Source: Enterocloster clostridioformis (GTDB lineage: Bacteria; Bacillota; Clostridia; Lachnospirales; Lachnospiraceae). Taken from it: 64,000 bases of DNA. Every line of letters starts with the position of its first letter. Within the stretch, counting starts at the first letter, position 1. Below the pieces are notes generated by a model. The model was given only the letters and a program-made list of their open reading frames with translations, had not been told where the DNA came from and made no database searches. The position numbers and the translations under genes were made by a program. Positions 36,459-44,830 of this stretch are shown here, one piece after another. Where the stretch lies: assembly GCF_020297485.1 (NCBI RefSeq), contig NZ_JAIWZC010000001.1:3906001-3970000 (forward strand), in the 5' to 3' direction.

Positions 36459-36473
36459 GATTTAATCTCCGCT

Positions 36474-36740
36474 TTATTCTTCGATTACCTGAATCTCCAG
36501 AAAATCGAAATCTACTGATTCAATGAAATTATCCTGTGTGAATCTGGCTTTATCATGATACTTGAATTCCTTTACAGTAGAGTCCAGCCAGATGGGTTTT
36601 TCCAGATCAAATTCATAACAAATAGAATCCAGGGAATCAAAGACCATCTGAGTTCTGGATAAGGAATAGTCAGATATGCAGACCACAGTATCTTTTAGCA
36701 GATGGTTGTCTTTCATTAATTTTCCCCACATTCTGAACAT
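36474..36740 (-). CDS. Small hypothetical protein
   Basis: An 88-residue acidic protein starting at ATG 36740 behind AGGAGAA. Features are LKDTVVCISDYSLSRTQMVF and an acidic end (FDFLEIQVIEE). It lies 15 bases upstream of merR on the same strand, so it is probably co-transcribed. Family not recognised; no signal peptide or membrane segment. Confidence 0.6.
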   Translation of the reverse strand: MFRMWGKLMKDNHLLKDTVVCISDYSLSRTQMVFDSLDSICYEFDLEKPIWLDSTVKEFKYHDKARFTQDNFIESVDFDFLEIQVIEE

Positions 36741-36815
36741 AAAGCTTCTCCTTTCGCAAACGATTGGCGGACATATAGGTTTCTGATGTTTTAGTATAAC
36801 ATCTAATCCGGTGTT

Positions 36816-37160
36816 TTAAAAGTCATTTTTTAACCGGTATTGTTTTCGGTATCTGGAAGGCGAGGTCTGGGCGTACTGGTTAAATACACGTTCAAAATAG
36901 GTGATGGTCTCGTATCCAACGGATTCTGATACCTCCGTGATGCTCATGGAACTGCTGGACAAAAGCTCTCTGGCATGGCGGATCCGTATCATATTAATAT
37001 ACTCATTAACCGTGAATCCGGACGCCTCCTTGAAAATCCGGCTCAGGTAACATTTGTCAGCATAAAAATGGTCCGATATCATCTCCAGGGACAGAGATTC
37101 ATCATAATGGTCGATAATATAGGAAGCCGCTTCATCCACCTTCCTGTGTTTGGGCTGGGT
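36816..37160 (-). pseudogene. AraC-family regulator, C-terminal HTH part only
   Basis: The two-HTH AraC domain is intact: MISDHFYADKCYLSRIFKEA and SITEVSESVGYETITYFERV, ending TSPSRYRKQYRLKNDF. The N-terminal sensor domain is missing. The homology starts at about PKHRKVDEAASYI; upstream the frame runs antisense through a GH4 fragment, so any protein starting at 37268 would carry a nonsense leader. It is the regulator half of a deleted divergent pair. Confidence 0.75.
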
Positions 37161-37617
37161 GGACAGGGGAAGGCCGGGAGGCCTGATGAGAGCCCTGCGC
37201 ACCATCCCTATATATGTACGTTTTGCAGAAGCCATCAAACAAAATTCCCCGGATGCCTGGATTATCAATTATACCAACCCCATGTCTCTGTGCGTAAAGA
37301 CACTGTACCTCTGTGGGCCGGTACAGGCAGTAGTTGAGACAAATGCGGTCTTTGAACGGGATGCCATCCGCCCCATTCTGGCCGGAGACCTGCCTGAGTG
37401 TGTGAAGGAGCTTATCATGCCGGCGTTTGAGAATCATGAAGCCATACTGGAGGCAGCTCTCACCTGCAATGAGGAGCTGGTAGTCAAGGCATTTATGAAT
37501 GATCCTCAGGTTAAAGGAAGGAAGTGCAAAGAACAGGATATACGGCTGCTTGTAAAGGATATGCTGGATGGAACGAAAAAGTATCTTCCGGAAGGATGGA
37601 GTTCGTATAAACGCTAA
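37160..37617 (+). pseudogene. GH4 glycosidase remnant with 5' and internal deletions
   Basis: Starts within the gene (GGLMRALRTIPIYVRFAEAI), continues DAWIINYTNPMSLCVKTLYL, and then jumps directly to a C-terminal block (VVETNAVFERDAIRPILAGD, then AFENHEAILEAALTCNEELV). The middle of the enzyme, including the metal-binding and active-site part, is gone and the N-terminal NAD-binding domain is absent. The C-terminal block fits alpha-galactosidase/alpha-glucosidase-type GH4. About 155 residues remain of a normal 430-450. Confidence 0.8.
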
Positions 37618-37744
37618 AAAATATTGTTAAATAGCAGTACATTTTTCGGCCATATTTGAATTTTTTGTAACATCCCTTGCCCGTGGGGATTATTTGTAGT
37701 AAGCTATACGTAATGATAAATGTTCCCATAAGGAGGAAATGCAG

Positions 37745-38851
37745 GTGGGACAGGCAATTACGGATTATGTAAAGTTCCTGGCAGATGCCAGGGATGCGGT
37801 GTACCGTCTTAACTGTGACCAGAATACGGCCGGTCAGCTGGCGGATGAGGAAGAGATGAAAGAACGGGAGCTTGAGACTGCCAGGAAGGCTGTGTCTGAC
37901 TCCGTGAACCAGACGATTAAGAAGCGTTTGGATGAGATTAATTCCAGCTATGACCAGGAGCTTGGAAAAGGACAGGAACGTCTCAAGAAGGCCAGGGCAA
38001 AACGGGAGAAGGCCAAGAGCCAGGGAGTAAAGGAACGGATTGCCGAGGAGACCAGCGAGCTGCGGGAACACAACAGGGACCTGAAGGTCCAGATGAGGAC
38101 ATTGTTCCAGAAGAACCGGGTGCCCGCCTGGTGTGGGACCACATTTTATTATGCTCTGTACTATCCCAGAGGCTTCAGGGAAATTATGATTTTTCTGCTT
38201 ACCCTGGTAATCTGCTTTTTGGGAATTCCGTGCGGTATCTATTTTTTGATTCCCCAGAGAGTTATCTGGTATCTGGCGGCTGTGTATTTTGTGGATATCC
38301 TCCTGTTTGGCGGACTTTATGTGATGATTGGCAATAAGACCAGACTTCGTTACCAGGATACGCTTAAGCGGGGGCGGGATATACGCAATCACCTGAGAGC
38401 GAACCAGAAGAAAATAAAGGTCATTACCAGAACCATTCAGAAGGACGGCAGTGAGGATTTATATGACCTTGAAAAATATGACGATGAGATTGCCTGCGTT
38501 GAACAGGAGCTGTCGGAGATTGCTTCCAGGAAAAAAGATGCCCTGGGTACTTTTGAGAATGTGACAAAAACCATCATTTCAGATGAAATCATAGCCAGTC
38601 ATAAGGATAAGTTGGACAGGCTCAGGCAGGAGCTGGATGAAGTGTCCGCGAATCTACGCAATCTGGAGAGCAGTATCAGGGAACAGAATATACGCATAGC
38701 AGATACCTACGGTCCGTATTTGGGGAGGGAATTCCTGCAGCCGGAAAAATTGGCCCAGCTTTCCCGAATCATACAGGCTGGTTCGGCGTCTAATATTACG
38801 GAGGCCATTAAGATATATCAGGATGCGGGACAGGATTTGGGGCGGCCATAA
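37745..38851 (+). CDS. Coiled-coil membrane protein of unknown function
   Basis: About 368 residues starting with GTG 37745, spaced 7 bases from AGGAGG; the ATG at 37739 is too close. An N-terminal coiled coil (about 30-125, with GQERLKKARAKREKAKSQG) is followed by two membrane helices (IMIFLLTLVICFLGIPCGIY; YLAAVYFVDILLFGGLYVMI) and a second coiled coil to about residue 320. The layout suggests a hairpin in the membrane with both coils in the cytoplasm. No known family recognised. It ends at a stem-loop before the sigma-54 regulator. Confidence 0.7.
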   Translation: MGQAITDYVKFLADARDAVYRLNCDQNTAGQLADEEEMKERELETARKAVSDSVNQTIKKRLDEINSSYDQELGKGQERLKKARAKREKAKSQGVKERIAEETSELREHNRDLKVQMRTLFQKNRVPAWCGTTFYYALYYPRGFREIMIFLLTLVICFLGIPCGIYFLIPQRVIWYLAAVYFVDILLFGGLYVMIGNKTRLRYQDTLKRGRDIRNHLRANQKKIKVITRTIQKDGSEDLYDLEKYDDEIACVEQELSEIASRKKDALGTFENVTKTIISDEIIASHKDKLDRLRQELDEVSANLRNLESSIREQNIRIADTYGPYLGREFLQPEKLAQLSRIIQAGSASNITEAIKIYQDAGQDLGRP

Positions 38852-38877
38852 CATTTTAAATATAACAGCTATGTACA

Positions 38878-38902
38878 CAGGTCCTGCAGATTGCAGGACC
38901 TG
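38878..38902 (+). terminator. Perfect 11-bp stem-loop before the sigma-54 regulator
   Basis: CAGGTCCTGCA (38878-38888), loop GAT, TGCAGGACCTG (38892-38902). There is no T run, so it may be a weak terminator or an mRNA-stabilising/attenuating element. Confidence 0.5.
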
Positions 38903-38957
38903 CGTAATTTATGGCGCGGCAGATGTAATTACAATAAACAGAGGAGGGTGCACCAGG

Positions 38958-39737
38958 TTGGATATACTATTCGTAGTGCCATATCCGGAATTAGAACCGG
39001 TAGTACAGGAGGTATACAGGGATTATCCTGAAAAGGACAAGGTCACTGTGGAATTTAAAGTGATGACGGTTGATATGGTTCGTCAGTACAAAATGGAGAG
39101 GGAATACGATGTTCTTGTTGGGCGTAACTTTACATTTGAAGAGCTGAAACGCCAGTATCCCACTAAACCCGTTATTAATATCCCAATTACAGGTTACGAT
39201 ATAGTTCAGGCTCTCTACGAGGCCAAGAAGATGTATCACTGCAGGAAGGTGGGAATTGTAGGGAGGTTTTTTCATATGTATCAATATGAACATATGGAAG
39301 AGATTACCGGAGTGAAAATCTCCTATCATCCGGTTGATCAGGGACATGATTTGGAATACTGTGTTGCCGAGGCAGTAAGCCAGGGGTGTGACTGTATTAT
39401 TGGCGGTTATTCCGCATATCTTTATCTCAAGAACTCAAGAACGGATCTTCCGGTAGTGACTATAAAGGTCAGCCGCGAAACCATTTTCAATGTGTTGGAA
39501 GAAGCGGTTCACATAGCGGAAGAGGTGAAGAAAGAAAAAGAAAAGTCTGAGCTTTTCAGAATCATTACTCAAATTTCAAATGCAGGAATTTTTTATGTTA
39601 ATGATAAAGGACAGATTGAGATAGCAAACAGAGAAGCCAGAAAGTTGTTCCCGAATGTGCAGACATTATTGGGGGGGGGGGGCTTATCTAAGGCAAATTG
39701 CTCCGTTTATGCAGGAGGAAGCGGAACGCTGTTTTGA
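38958..39737 (+). CDS. PrpR_N-type sigma-54 activator, N-terminal fragment (frameshifted)
   Basis: Sensor part of a sigma-54-dependent regulator. The start is a TTG at 38958 behind GAGGAGGGTG (MDILFVVPYPELEPVVQEVY). A PrpR_N-like ligand domain covers about 1-190 (DVLVGRNFTFEELKR, VINIPITGYDIVQALYEAKK). A PAS domain then begins (ITQISNAGIFYVNDKGQIEI). In the deposited sequence the frame runs through a 12-base G tract and ends shortly after ([21 protein letters not shown]). One fewer G joins it to the next fragment as a 645-residue protein. Confidence 0.85.
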   Translation: MDILFVVPYPELEPVVQEVYRDYPEKDKVTVEFKVMTVDMVRQYKMEREYDVLVGRNFTFEELKRQYPTKPVINIPITGYDIVQALYEAKKMYHCRKVGIVGRFFHMYQYEHMEEITGVKISYHPVDQGHDLEYCVAEAVSQGCDCIIGGYSAYLYLKNSRTDLPVVTIKVSRETIFNVLEEAVHIAEEVKKEKEKSELFRIITQISNAGIFYVNDKGQIEIANREARKLFPNVQTLLGGGGLSKANCSVYAGGSGTLF

Positions 39738-40896
39738 GTCTGGTGAAAGAATAGCGGACAGAGTATATCTTAGGGAAGGCACTTCTCTGTCCACTGATTT
39801 CCTTCCTGTAAAAATAGGAAATTCCATGCCGGGGCTGGTGGTCAGTTTTATGAATGCCTCAAGAATACAGCAAATGGAGAATCAGATACGACGTCAGATG
39901 AGCGATAAAGGATTGGCTGCGCGGTATACATTTCAGGACATTGTTCATAAAAGTGATATTATGGATAGGACCATCGAGAATGCCGGAAGATATGCGGGAG
40001 TATCCTCCAATGTTCTGCTGGTAGGGGAAACCGGAACCGGAAAGGAGCTTTTTGCACAGAGCATACATAATGCCAGCAAGAGGGCGGGAAATGCTTTTGT
40101 GGCAGTTAATTGCGCAGCATTGCCGGAAAGCTTGTTGGAAAGTGAATTGTTCGGTTATGTGGAGGGGGCTTTTACGGGTTCAAAAAAAGGCGGAAAGATG
40201 GGATTGTTTGAGATGGCCCATAAAGGTACACTGTTTTTGGATGAAATAGCAGAGATTCCTTTGACATTTCAGAGTAAACTGCTTCGTGTGCTGCAGGAAC
40301 GGGAGGTGCGCCGTGTTGGCGGCAACTCAGTTATATCTGTGGATGTACGAATTATTGCGGCCACCAATAAAAATCTGCAAAGACAGGTGAGTGAAGGGAA
40401 ATTCCGGCAGGATCTTCTTTACCGTTTGAATGTTCTTAGATTATACATCCCTCCGCTGCGCAAACGGAGTGAGGATATTCCCCTTCTCTTTCATTACTAT
40501 CTTCAATATTACAGTAATCAGTTTGGTTATGAAATGCCTATTTTGTCCGCAGGAGCAGAGGAGATCATTAAACAATATGCTTTCACAGGCAATATCAGGG
40601 AACTTAGGAATATAGCTGAGCGGTTGAGCGTGGTTCATAGCGGATTTATGATAACAGAAGAAGAAATGGCAGCAGCACTGGGGCAGGATGATATAGAAAT
40701 AACTGAGTATTCAGAGAGGACGATGACAACTGGTCCTTCCTATATGATGTATGCGGAAGGCAAAAGGGAGCAGGAGAAACAATACATTCAGCGCCTGTTA
40801 AGTGAACACGGATATAATAGGAGCGAGACAGCAAGGGCCATGGGAATTGACCGTTCTACTTTATGGAGGAAAATGAAAAAATATGGGTTGCAGTAG
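39655..40896 (+). CDS. Sigma-54 activator, AAA+ and Fis-HTH fragment (frameshifted)
   Basis: Effector part of the same regulator. The end of the PAS domain is followed by the AAA+ domain: Walker [19 protein letters not shown], the sigma-54 contact loop [15 protein letters not shown], Walker [13 protein letters not shown], and arginine-finger region [20 protein letters not shown]. The C-terminal Fis HTH is [19 protein letters not shown]. The apparent ATG at 39655 lies just before the G tract in the alternative frame and has no ribosome site. The natural start is at 38958 in the full gene. A -24/-12 promoter for the TRAP operon follows. Confidence 0.87.
   Translation: MCRHYWGGGAYLRQIAPFMQEEAERCFESGERIADRVYLREGTSLSTDFLPVKIGNSMPGLVVSFMNASRIQQMENQIRRQMSDKGLAARYTFQDIVHKSDIMDRTIENAGRYAGVSSNVLLVGETGTGKELFAQSIHNASKRAGNAFVAVNCAALPESLLESELFGYVEGAFTGSKKGGKMGLFEMAHKGTLFLDEIAEIPLTFQSKLLRVLQEREVRRVGGNSVISVDVRIIAATNKNLQRQVSEGKFRQDLLYRLNVLRLYIPPLRKRSEDIPLLFHYYLQYYSNQFGYEMPILSAGAEEIIKQYAFTGNIRELRNIAERLSVVHSGFMITEEEMAAALGQDDIEITEYSERTMTTGPSYMMYAEGKREQEKQYIQRLLSEHGYNRSETARAMGIDRSTLWRKMKKYGLQ
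39671..39682. repeat. G12 homopolymer inside the sigma-54 activator
   Basis: Twelve consecutive G encode Gly codons within the PAS domain, near codon 238. Eleven or fourteen G would keep the 645-residue frame open; twelve does not. It is the second long G tract in the window, again in a regulator and again one base too long. Confidence 0.9.
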
Positions 40897-40968
40897 TGAT
40901 GCGTTGCAAAATTCATCATAAACAACGAATTATTGCTACAATTGAGAAAAAATTAACAAAACACGGAA

Positions 40969-41004
40969 AAGATGCTCATTTTGACTGATATGAGCATCTT
41001 TTTT
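40969..41004 (+). terminator. Terminator after the sigma-54 activator
   Basis: AGATGCTCAT and ATGAGCATCT arms with an 8-base loop are followed by TTTTTT, 70-100 bases after the regulator stop. Confidence 0.85.
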
Positions 41005-41070
41005 AATATTATCTGGTAATTGGCGTTGAGACATGAATGAAATCCAATAGAAACATTTTGAAACGGGTAT

Positions 41071-41110
41071 ACAACATAATAATACAAAAAATTAAGATTA
41101 TTTGTTGTAA
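41071..41110 (+). promoter_or_regulatory. Candidate activator-binding dyad (UAS) for the sigma-54 promoter
   Basis: TACAACATAATA (41071-41082) and TTATTTGTTGTA (41099-41110) form an imperfect inverted repeat about 70-110 bases upstream of the -24 box. Sigma-54 activators bind such sites at this distance. The assignment to the neighbouring regulator is inferred. Confidence 0.45.
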
Positions 41111-41181
41111 ATAAGTTTTATTGTGTATTATTTATATCCCTGAAAAAAGCTGAGGAAAAAAATTGGAAAGAATATATAATT

Positions 41182-41196
41182 TGGCACGATTATTGC
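41182..41196 (+). promoter_or_regulatory. Sigma-54 (-24/-12) promoter of the TRAP operon
   Basis: TGGCAC (41182-41187), five bases, then TTGCT (41192-41196): a full match to the RpoN consensus TGGCAC-N5-TTGCW. It lies about 50 bases upstream of the TTG start of dctM and directly follows the sigma-54 activator gene. No other sigma-54 site this good was seen in the window. Confidence 0.88.
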
Positions 41197-41244
41197 TTTA
41201 AAAAATATAAGAATGATATAAATATAAGACAGGAGGAGAGATTC

Positions 41245-42522
41245 TTGAATATTGTAGTTTTAATGGGAGTATTTTTTGTATTACTTTTTCTGGGGGTTCC
41301 GATTGCATATTCGTTGTGTCTGTCCGCAGTGCTTTACATGGCACTTTTTATGGATGTACCTATGATAATCATAGGACAGCAGATGCTGAAAGGGGTGGAC
41401 TCATTTACACTAATGGCCATACCGTTTTTTGTAATCGCGGGCGGACTCATGGAATCCGGCGGTATTTCAAAACGGATTGTGAACTTTGCCAGAACAGTGG
41501 TAGGTCATCTGCCGGGAGGACTTGCTATTGTTACGGTAGTAGCCAGCATGATTTTTGCAGCCATGACAGGCGCCGGAGCGGCGACTACCGCGGCAGTTGG
41601 GGGAATCATGATTCCATCCATGCAGGAGGAGGGGTATGACGGCGGCTACGCCAGCGCAGTCCAGGCCGTGGGAGGAATATTTGGACCTCTTATTCCGCCA
41701 AGTATACTTATGGTTCTATATGGAGTTGCATCCGGGGAATCTGTGGGGGATATGCTGCTGGCAGGACTGGTACCAGGCCTTTTTCTTGGGGTAATTGTCA
41801 CAGCGGTAGTAGTATGGCAATGTATTAAAAAGGGATACAAGGGGGTAGGCCATTTTAGTCTGAAGCGGGCGGCAAAATCATTTTTAGACGCTATATGGGC
41901 GATACTTGCGCCTGCCATTATTTTAGGCGGCATTTATTCCGGGCTGTTTACTCCAACAGAGGCATCTGCCGTTGCTTGTTTCTATTGCCTTATCATTGGT
42001 TTGTTCGTTTACAGGGAGCTTAATTTCAAATCCCTGGGCAAGGTGGTATTCAAATCAGTCAAGACAGCAGCGGGTATCATGCTGATAGTAGCAGCTACCC
42101 AGGCATTTGGATGGGTCCTGACAAGGGCAGGAATACCCCAGATGGTGGCAGAAGGATTTACCTCTGTAATATCAAGCCCAACAGTGTTTATGTTTGCTGT
42201 TGTATTCATTCTGATTATTGCGGGATGTTTCATAGATGCAGTACCGGCATTGCTGATATTTGCTCCCATATTGATTCCTACAGCAACCCAGTATGGAATT
42301 TCCTTGATTCATTTTGGTGTGGTTATGGTGGTTACCTTATGTATTGGACTGGTGACGCCTCCGGTAGGAATTAACCTGTTTGTGGCATCTTCTGTAGGCG
42401 GACAGCCCATTCATAAAATCATACCGCATCTACCGGTACTTATTGCTTCAATTATAGCAGGAACCATAGCGATTGTATTAATACCTGGCATTTCAACATT
42501 ACTGCCAGCGTTAATGAAATAA
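41245..42522 (+). CDS. dctM: TRAP transporter large permease (DctM)
   Basis: Main membrane channel of a TRAP system, 425 residues and about 11-12 hydrophobic segments. DctM motifs include PFFVIAGGLMESGGISKRIV, GAGAATTAAVGGIMIPSM, GGIFGPLIPPSILMVLYG and CIGLVTPPVGINLFVASS. It starts with TTG at 41245 behind AGGAGGAG. It is the first gene behind the sigma-54 promoter. Substrate is probably an organic acid or related compound; not determinable here. Confidence 0.93.
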   Translation: MNIVVLMGVFFVLLFLGVPIAYSLCLSAVLYMALFMDVPMIIIGQQMLKGVDSFTLMAIPFFVIAGGLMESGGISKRIVNFARTVVGHLPGGLAIVTVVASMIFAAMTGAGAATTAAVGGIMIPSMQEEGYDGGYASAVQAVGGIFGPLIPPSILMVLYGVASGESVGDMLLAGLVPGLFLGVIVTAVVVWQCIKKGYKGVGHFSLKRAAKSFLDAIWAILAPAIILGGIYSGLFTPTEASAVACFYCLIIGLFVYRELNFKSLGKVVFKSVKTAAGIMLIVAATQAFGWVLTRAGIPQMVAEGFTSVISSPTVFMFAVVFILIIAGCFIDAVPALLIFAPILIPTATQYGISLIHFGVVMVVTLCIGLVTPPVGINLFVASSVGGQPIHKIIPHLPVLIASIIAGTIAIVLIPGISTLLPALMK

Positions 42523-42541
42523 AACATAGGAGGATTTTATT

Positions 42542-43570
42542 ATGAGAAAGACTGCACTGTATATGTTATTGGCAGCAGCTGTATTAGGTATGGGAGGCTG
42601 CGGCAAAGCAAATCAACCAGCTTCCGCTGATAATGGAGGGACAGAAGCAAAAACAGCAGAAGCATCAATTGAACTTAGCGTATTTGCCGGTTCTGTGGCG
42701 GAGAACACGCCCACCGGTACCGGGTTAAAGGCTATGGTAGACTATATCAATGAGAATGGCGGCGGGACCTTGAAAGCGACGGATTATTATGATACAGCTT
42801 TGGGAGATGCAACATCCATGGTGCAGGGACTTCAGCAGGGGACAATTGATATTGGGGTATCTGGTACCGCCTATTTTTCAGGATTGGTTCCGGAGGTAGA
42901 AGTATTCCAGCTTCCGTTCCTGTTTGATAATCTGGAAGAGGCCAGGGCAGCTGTAGATGGAGCCGCTTCGGAAAAAATATTTGAGAAGTTTGCTGAAAAG
43001 GGAATCGTGGGATTGGCTTTCTGGGAGAACGGTTTCCGGGAACTCAGCAATAATGTGAGACCGGTTACGACACCGGCGGATTTAAGCGGTATTAAGATGA
43101 GGACTCTGCCTGCAACCGTACAGGTGGAGACATGGAAGGCTTTGGGAGCCCTGCCCACAACCATTGACGCATCTGAGTTATATACCGCATTGCAGCAGGG
43201 CACGGTCAGTGCGGAAGAGAATCCGCTTCATGAAATTGTTTCAAGAAAGTTTTACGAGGTACAGCAGTATATAACGCTGACAGACCATGTTTATACCCCG
43301 TTCATGATGGGAATCAGCCAAAAAACATGGGACAAATTAAGTGACCAACAGAAGCAGGTTGTGATGGACGCAGCCAATGCAGGTAAAGAGGCCCAAAGGA
43401 AAGCCAACGAGGAAAAGACAATAGAGGCAAAACAGGTGCTGCTGGACAACGGATGTGAGATTGTGGAAAATCCCGATAAGGAAGCATTTAAAGAGATTGC
43501 AGTGAGCGCCTGGAAGGTTTTTACAGATGAAAATGGTACTGAGCTTCTCGACATCATCCAGAAGAATTAA
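42542..43570 (+). CDS. dctP: TRAP transporter substrate-binding lipoprotein (DctP)
   Basis: A 342-residue extracellular binding protein anchored by lipid at Cys20 (lipobox LGMGGC). The DctP fold is marked by TSMVQGLQQGTIDIGVSG, LPFLFDNLEEARAAVDGAAS, FWENGFRELSNNVRPV with the conserved Arg for carboxylate binding in IKMRTLPATVQVETWKALGA, and TALQQGTVSAEENPL. The Arg supports a carboxylate ligand. It lies between dctM and the cyclase gene. Confidence 0.93.
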   Translation: MRKTALYMLLAAAVLGMGGCGKANQPASADNGGTEAKTAEASIELSVFAGSVAENTPTGTGLKAMVDYINENGGGTLKATDYYDTALGDATSMVQGLQQGTIDIGVSGTAYFSGLVPEVEVFQLPFLFDNLEEARAAVDGAASEKIFEKFAEKGIVGLAFWENGFRELSNNVRPVTTPADLSGIKMRTLPATVQVETWKALGALPTTIDASELYTALQQGTVSAEENPLHEIVSRKFYEVQQYITLTDHVYTPFMMGISQKTWDKLSDQQKQVVMDAANAGKEAQRKANEEKTIEAKQVLLDNGCEIVENPDKEAFKEIAVSAWKVFTDENGTELLDIIQKN

Positions 43571-43587
43571 AGGGGGCACTATAGAAT

Positions 43588-44271
43588 ATGAGAAAAATAA
43601 CTGACCTCACCCTGCCGGTAGTGGAACATTGGCGCTATGGAATCAAGTTTGAACTGGCCACATCCCATGCCAATAAAGACCGTTGGCAGACAACGAAATA
43701 TAATTTGCAGTCACATTGGTTTACCCATATTGACGCGCCTGTCCATCATGACCCAAATGGCAAGAATCTGGACGCATATCCGATCAGTGATTGGTGTATT
43801 TCGGACTGTCTGATTCTGGATTTATCATTTGTGGGTGATAATGAGGCAATAACCGCCCAGATGCTGGAAAGGGCAAACGAACCTTTCAAGGATAAACATT
43901 ATGATGCGATTATAATCCGTTCTGACCGTGGGCGAAAGGTATCTTGGGAGTCCGTGGAGTTTTGGGATAATTCCTGCTGGGTCAGCGCTGACGGAGGAAG
44001 GTGGATCAGGGACTATAATCCGAAGGTGGTCGGATTTGACTTCCCGCAAGATTATGAAATACGCAAAATCCGTACTGCAAAACCAGAGGATCCTATCGTG
44101 CAGCCGGTACATGATTTCGTCCTGAAAGAAGGAGGAATATTAATGATTGAATACCTTACTAATTTATGGGAGGTAGGACAGCCAACCTGTCAGCTGATTG
44201 CGCTGCCGCTTAACACAAAAAACGCGGATGGGTCCCAGATAAGAGTGATAGCAGTGACAGAACAACCCTAA
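43588..44271 (+). CDS. Cyclase-family (kynurenine formamidase-like) hydrolase
   Basis: Metal-dependent hydrolase of 227 residues. The family metal motif HxGTHxDxPxH appears in the form HWFTHIDAPVHHDPNGK. A second His/Glu region is seen in VQPVHDFVLKEGGILMIEYL. The family includes arylformamidases and other amide- or lactone-opening enzymes. Its place between two TRAP genes suggests that it acts on the imported compound. Exact substrate unknown. Confidence 0.85.
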   Translation: MRKITDLTLPVVEHWRYGIKFELATSHANKDRWQTTKYNLQSHWFTHIDAPVHHDPNGKNLDAYPISDWCISDCLILDLSFVGDNEAITAQMLERANEPFKDKHYDAIIIRSDRGRKVSWESVEFWDNSCWVSADGGRWIRDYNPKVVGFDFPQDYEIRKIRTAKPEDPIVQPVHDFVLKEGGILMIEYLTNLWEVGQPTCQLIALPLNTKNADGSQIRVIAVTEQP

Positions 44272-44284
44272 AGGAGGAATGGAC

Positions 44285-44785
44285 ATGAAGGGTTTGGTTT
44301 CAAAGCTTGATTCAGGGGTAAAGAGTATATTTGGTTATGTGGGAATTATAATGATTTTAATTGAGACATATGCTGTCTTTGCCCGTAATGTTCTGAAAGC
44401 GCCGGCGCCCTGGACAGATGAAACACTGAAAATGCTGTTTGTATGGTCTATATTTATTTGTTCCAGTCTGGCTTTTATGGGCGATGAGTTAATCGGTCTG
44501 GATCTTATTCAGGAGAAAATATCTGATAACAGAAAGGCGTATGGAGGTTTAAAAATTCTTCAGTATACCCTTGGGCTGGTATTTGGAGTCCTGACGACTA
44601 ACTGGGGTCTTAATATCATATTAATGCAGCTTTCCACAAATGAAAAAACAGCTGTAGTTAAATATCCTTTATGGATAATCAACATGGGTTTTCTGATAGG
44701 AAGTGCGCTGCCGGTTATATTTGCCGTATGGAAAATATACGGTTGCAGGAAGTACTTTAGGAATGATACAATTAAAACAGAATAA
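44285..44785 (+). CDS. dctQ: TRAP transporter small permease (DctQ)
   Basis: A 166-residue four-helix membrane protein; start at ATG 44285, spaced 8 bases from AAGGAGG (ATG 44279 is too close). APWTDETLKMLFVWSIFICS is the DctQ signature. It comes last, after the cyclase gene. The common order is dctP-dctQ-dctM, so the order here (M-P-cyclase-Q) is unusual. It ends at a shared bidirectional terminator. Confidence 0.88.
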   Translation: MKGLVSKLDSGVKSIFGYVGIIMILIETYAVFARNVLKAPAPWTDETLKMLFVWSIFICSSLAFMGDELIGLDLIQEKISDNRKAYGGLKILQYTLGLVFGVLTTNWGLNIILMQLSTNEKTAVVKYPLWIINMGFLIGSALPVIFAVWKIYGCRKYFRNDTIKTE

Positions 44786-44791
44786 GGCGGA

Positions 44792-44826
44792 CGAAAAACG
44801 GGCGGCCGGCAGGCTGCCCGTTTTTC
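44792..44826. terminator. Bidirectional terminator between the TRAP operon and the SbcC-like gene
   Basis: CGAAAAACGGGC and GCCCGTTTTTCG arms around a short loop give T runs on both strands. It serves dctQ (plus) and the ATPase gene ending at 44831 (minus). Confidence 0.85.
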
Positions 44827-44830
44827 GGCT

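Noticed and set aside
37150..37617. A small intact GH4-like enzyme
   Set aside because: Lacks the NAD-binding N-terminus and the whole middle domain; the frame start is antisense to the AraC fragment.
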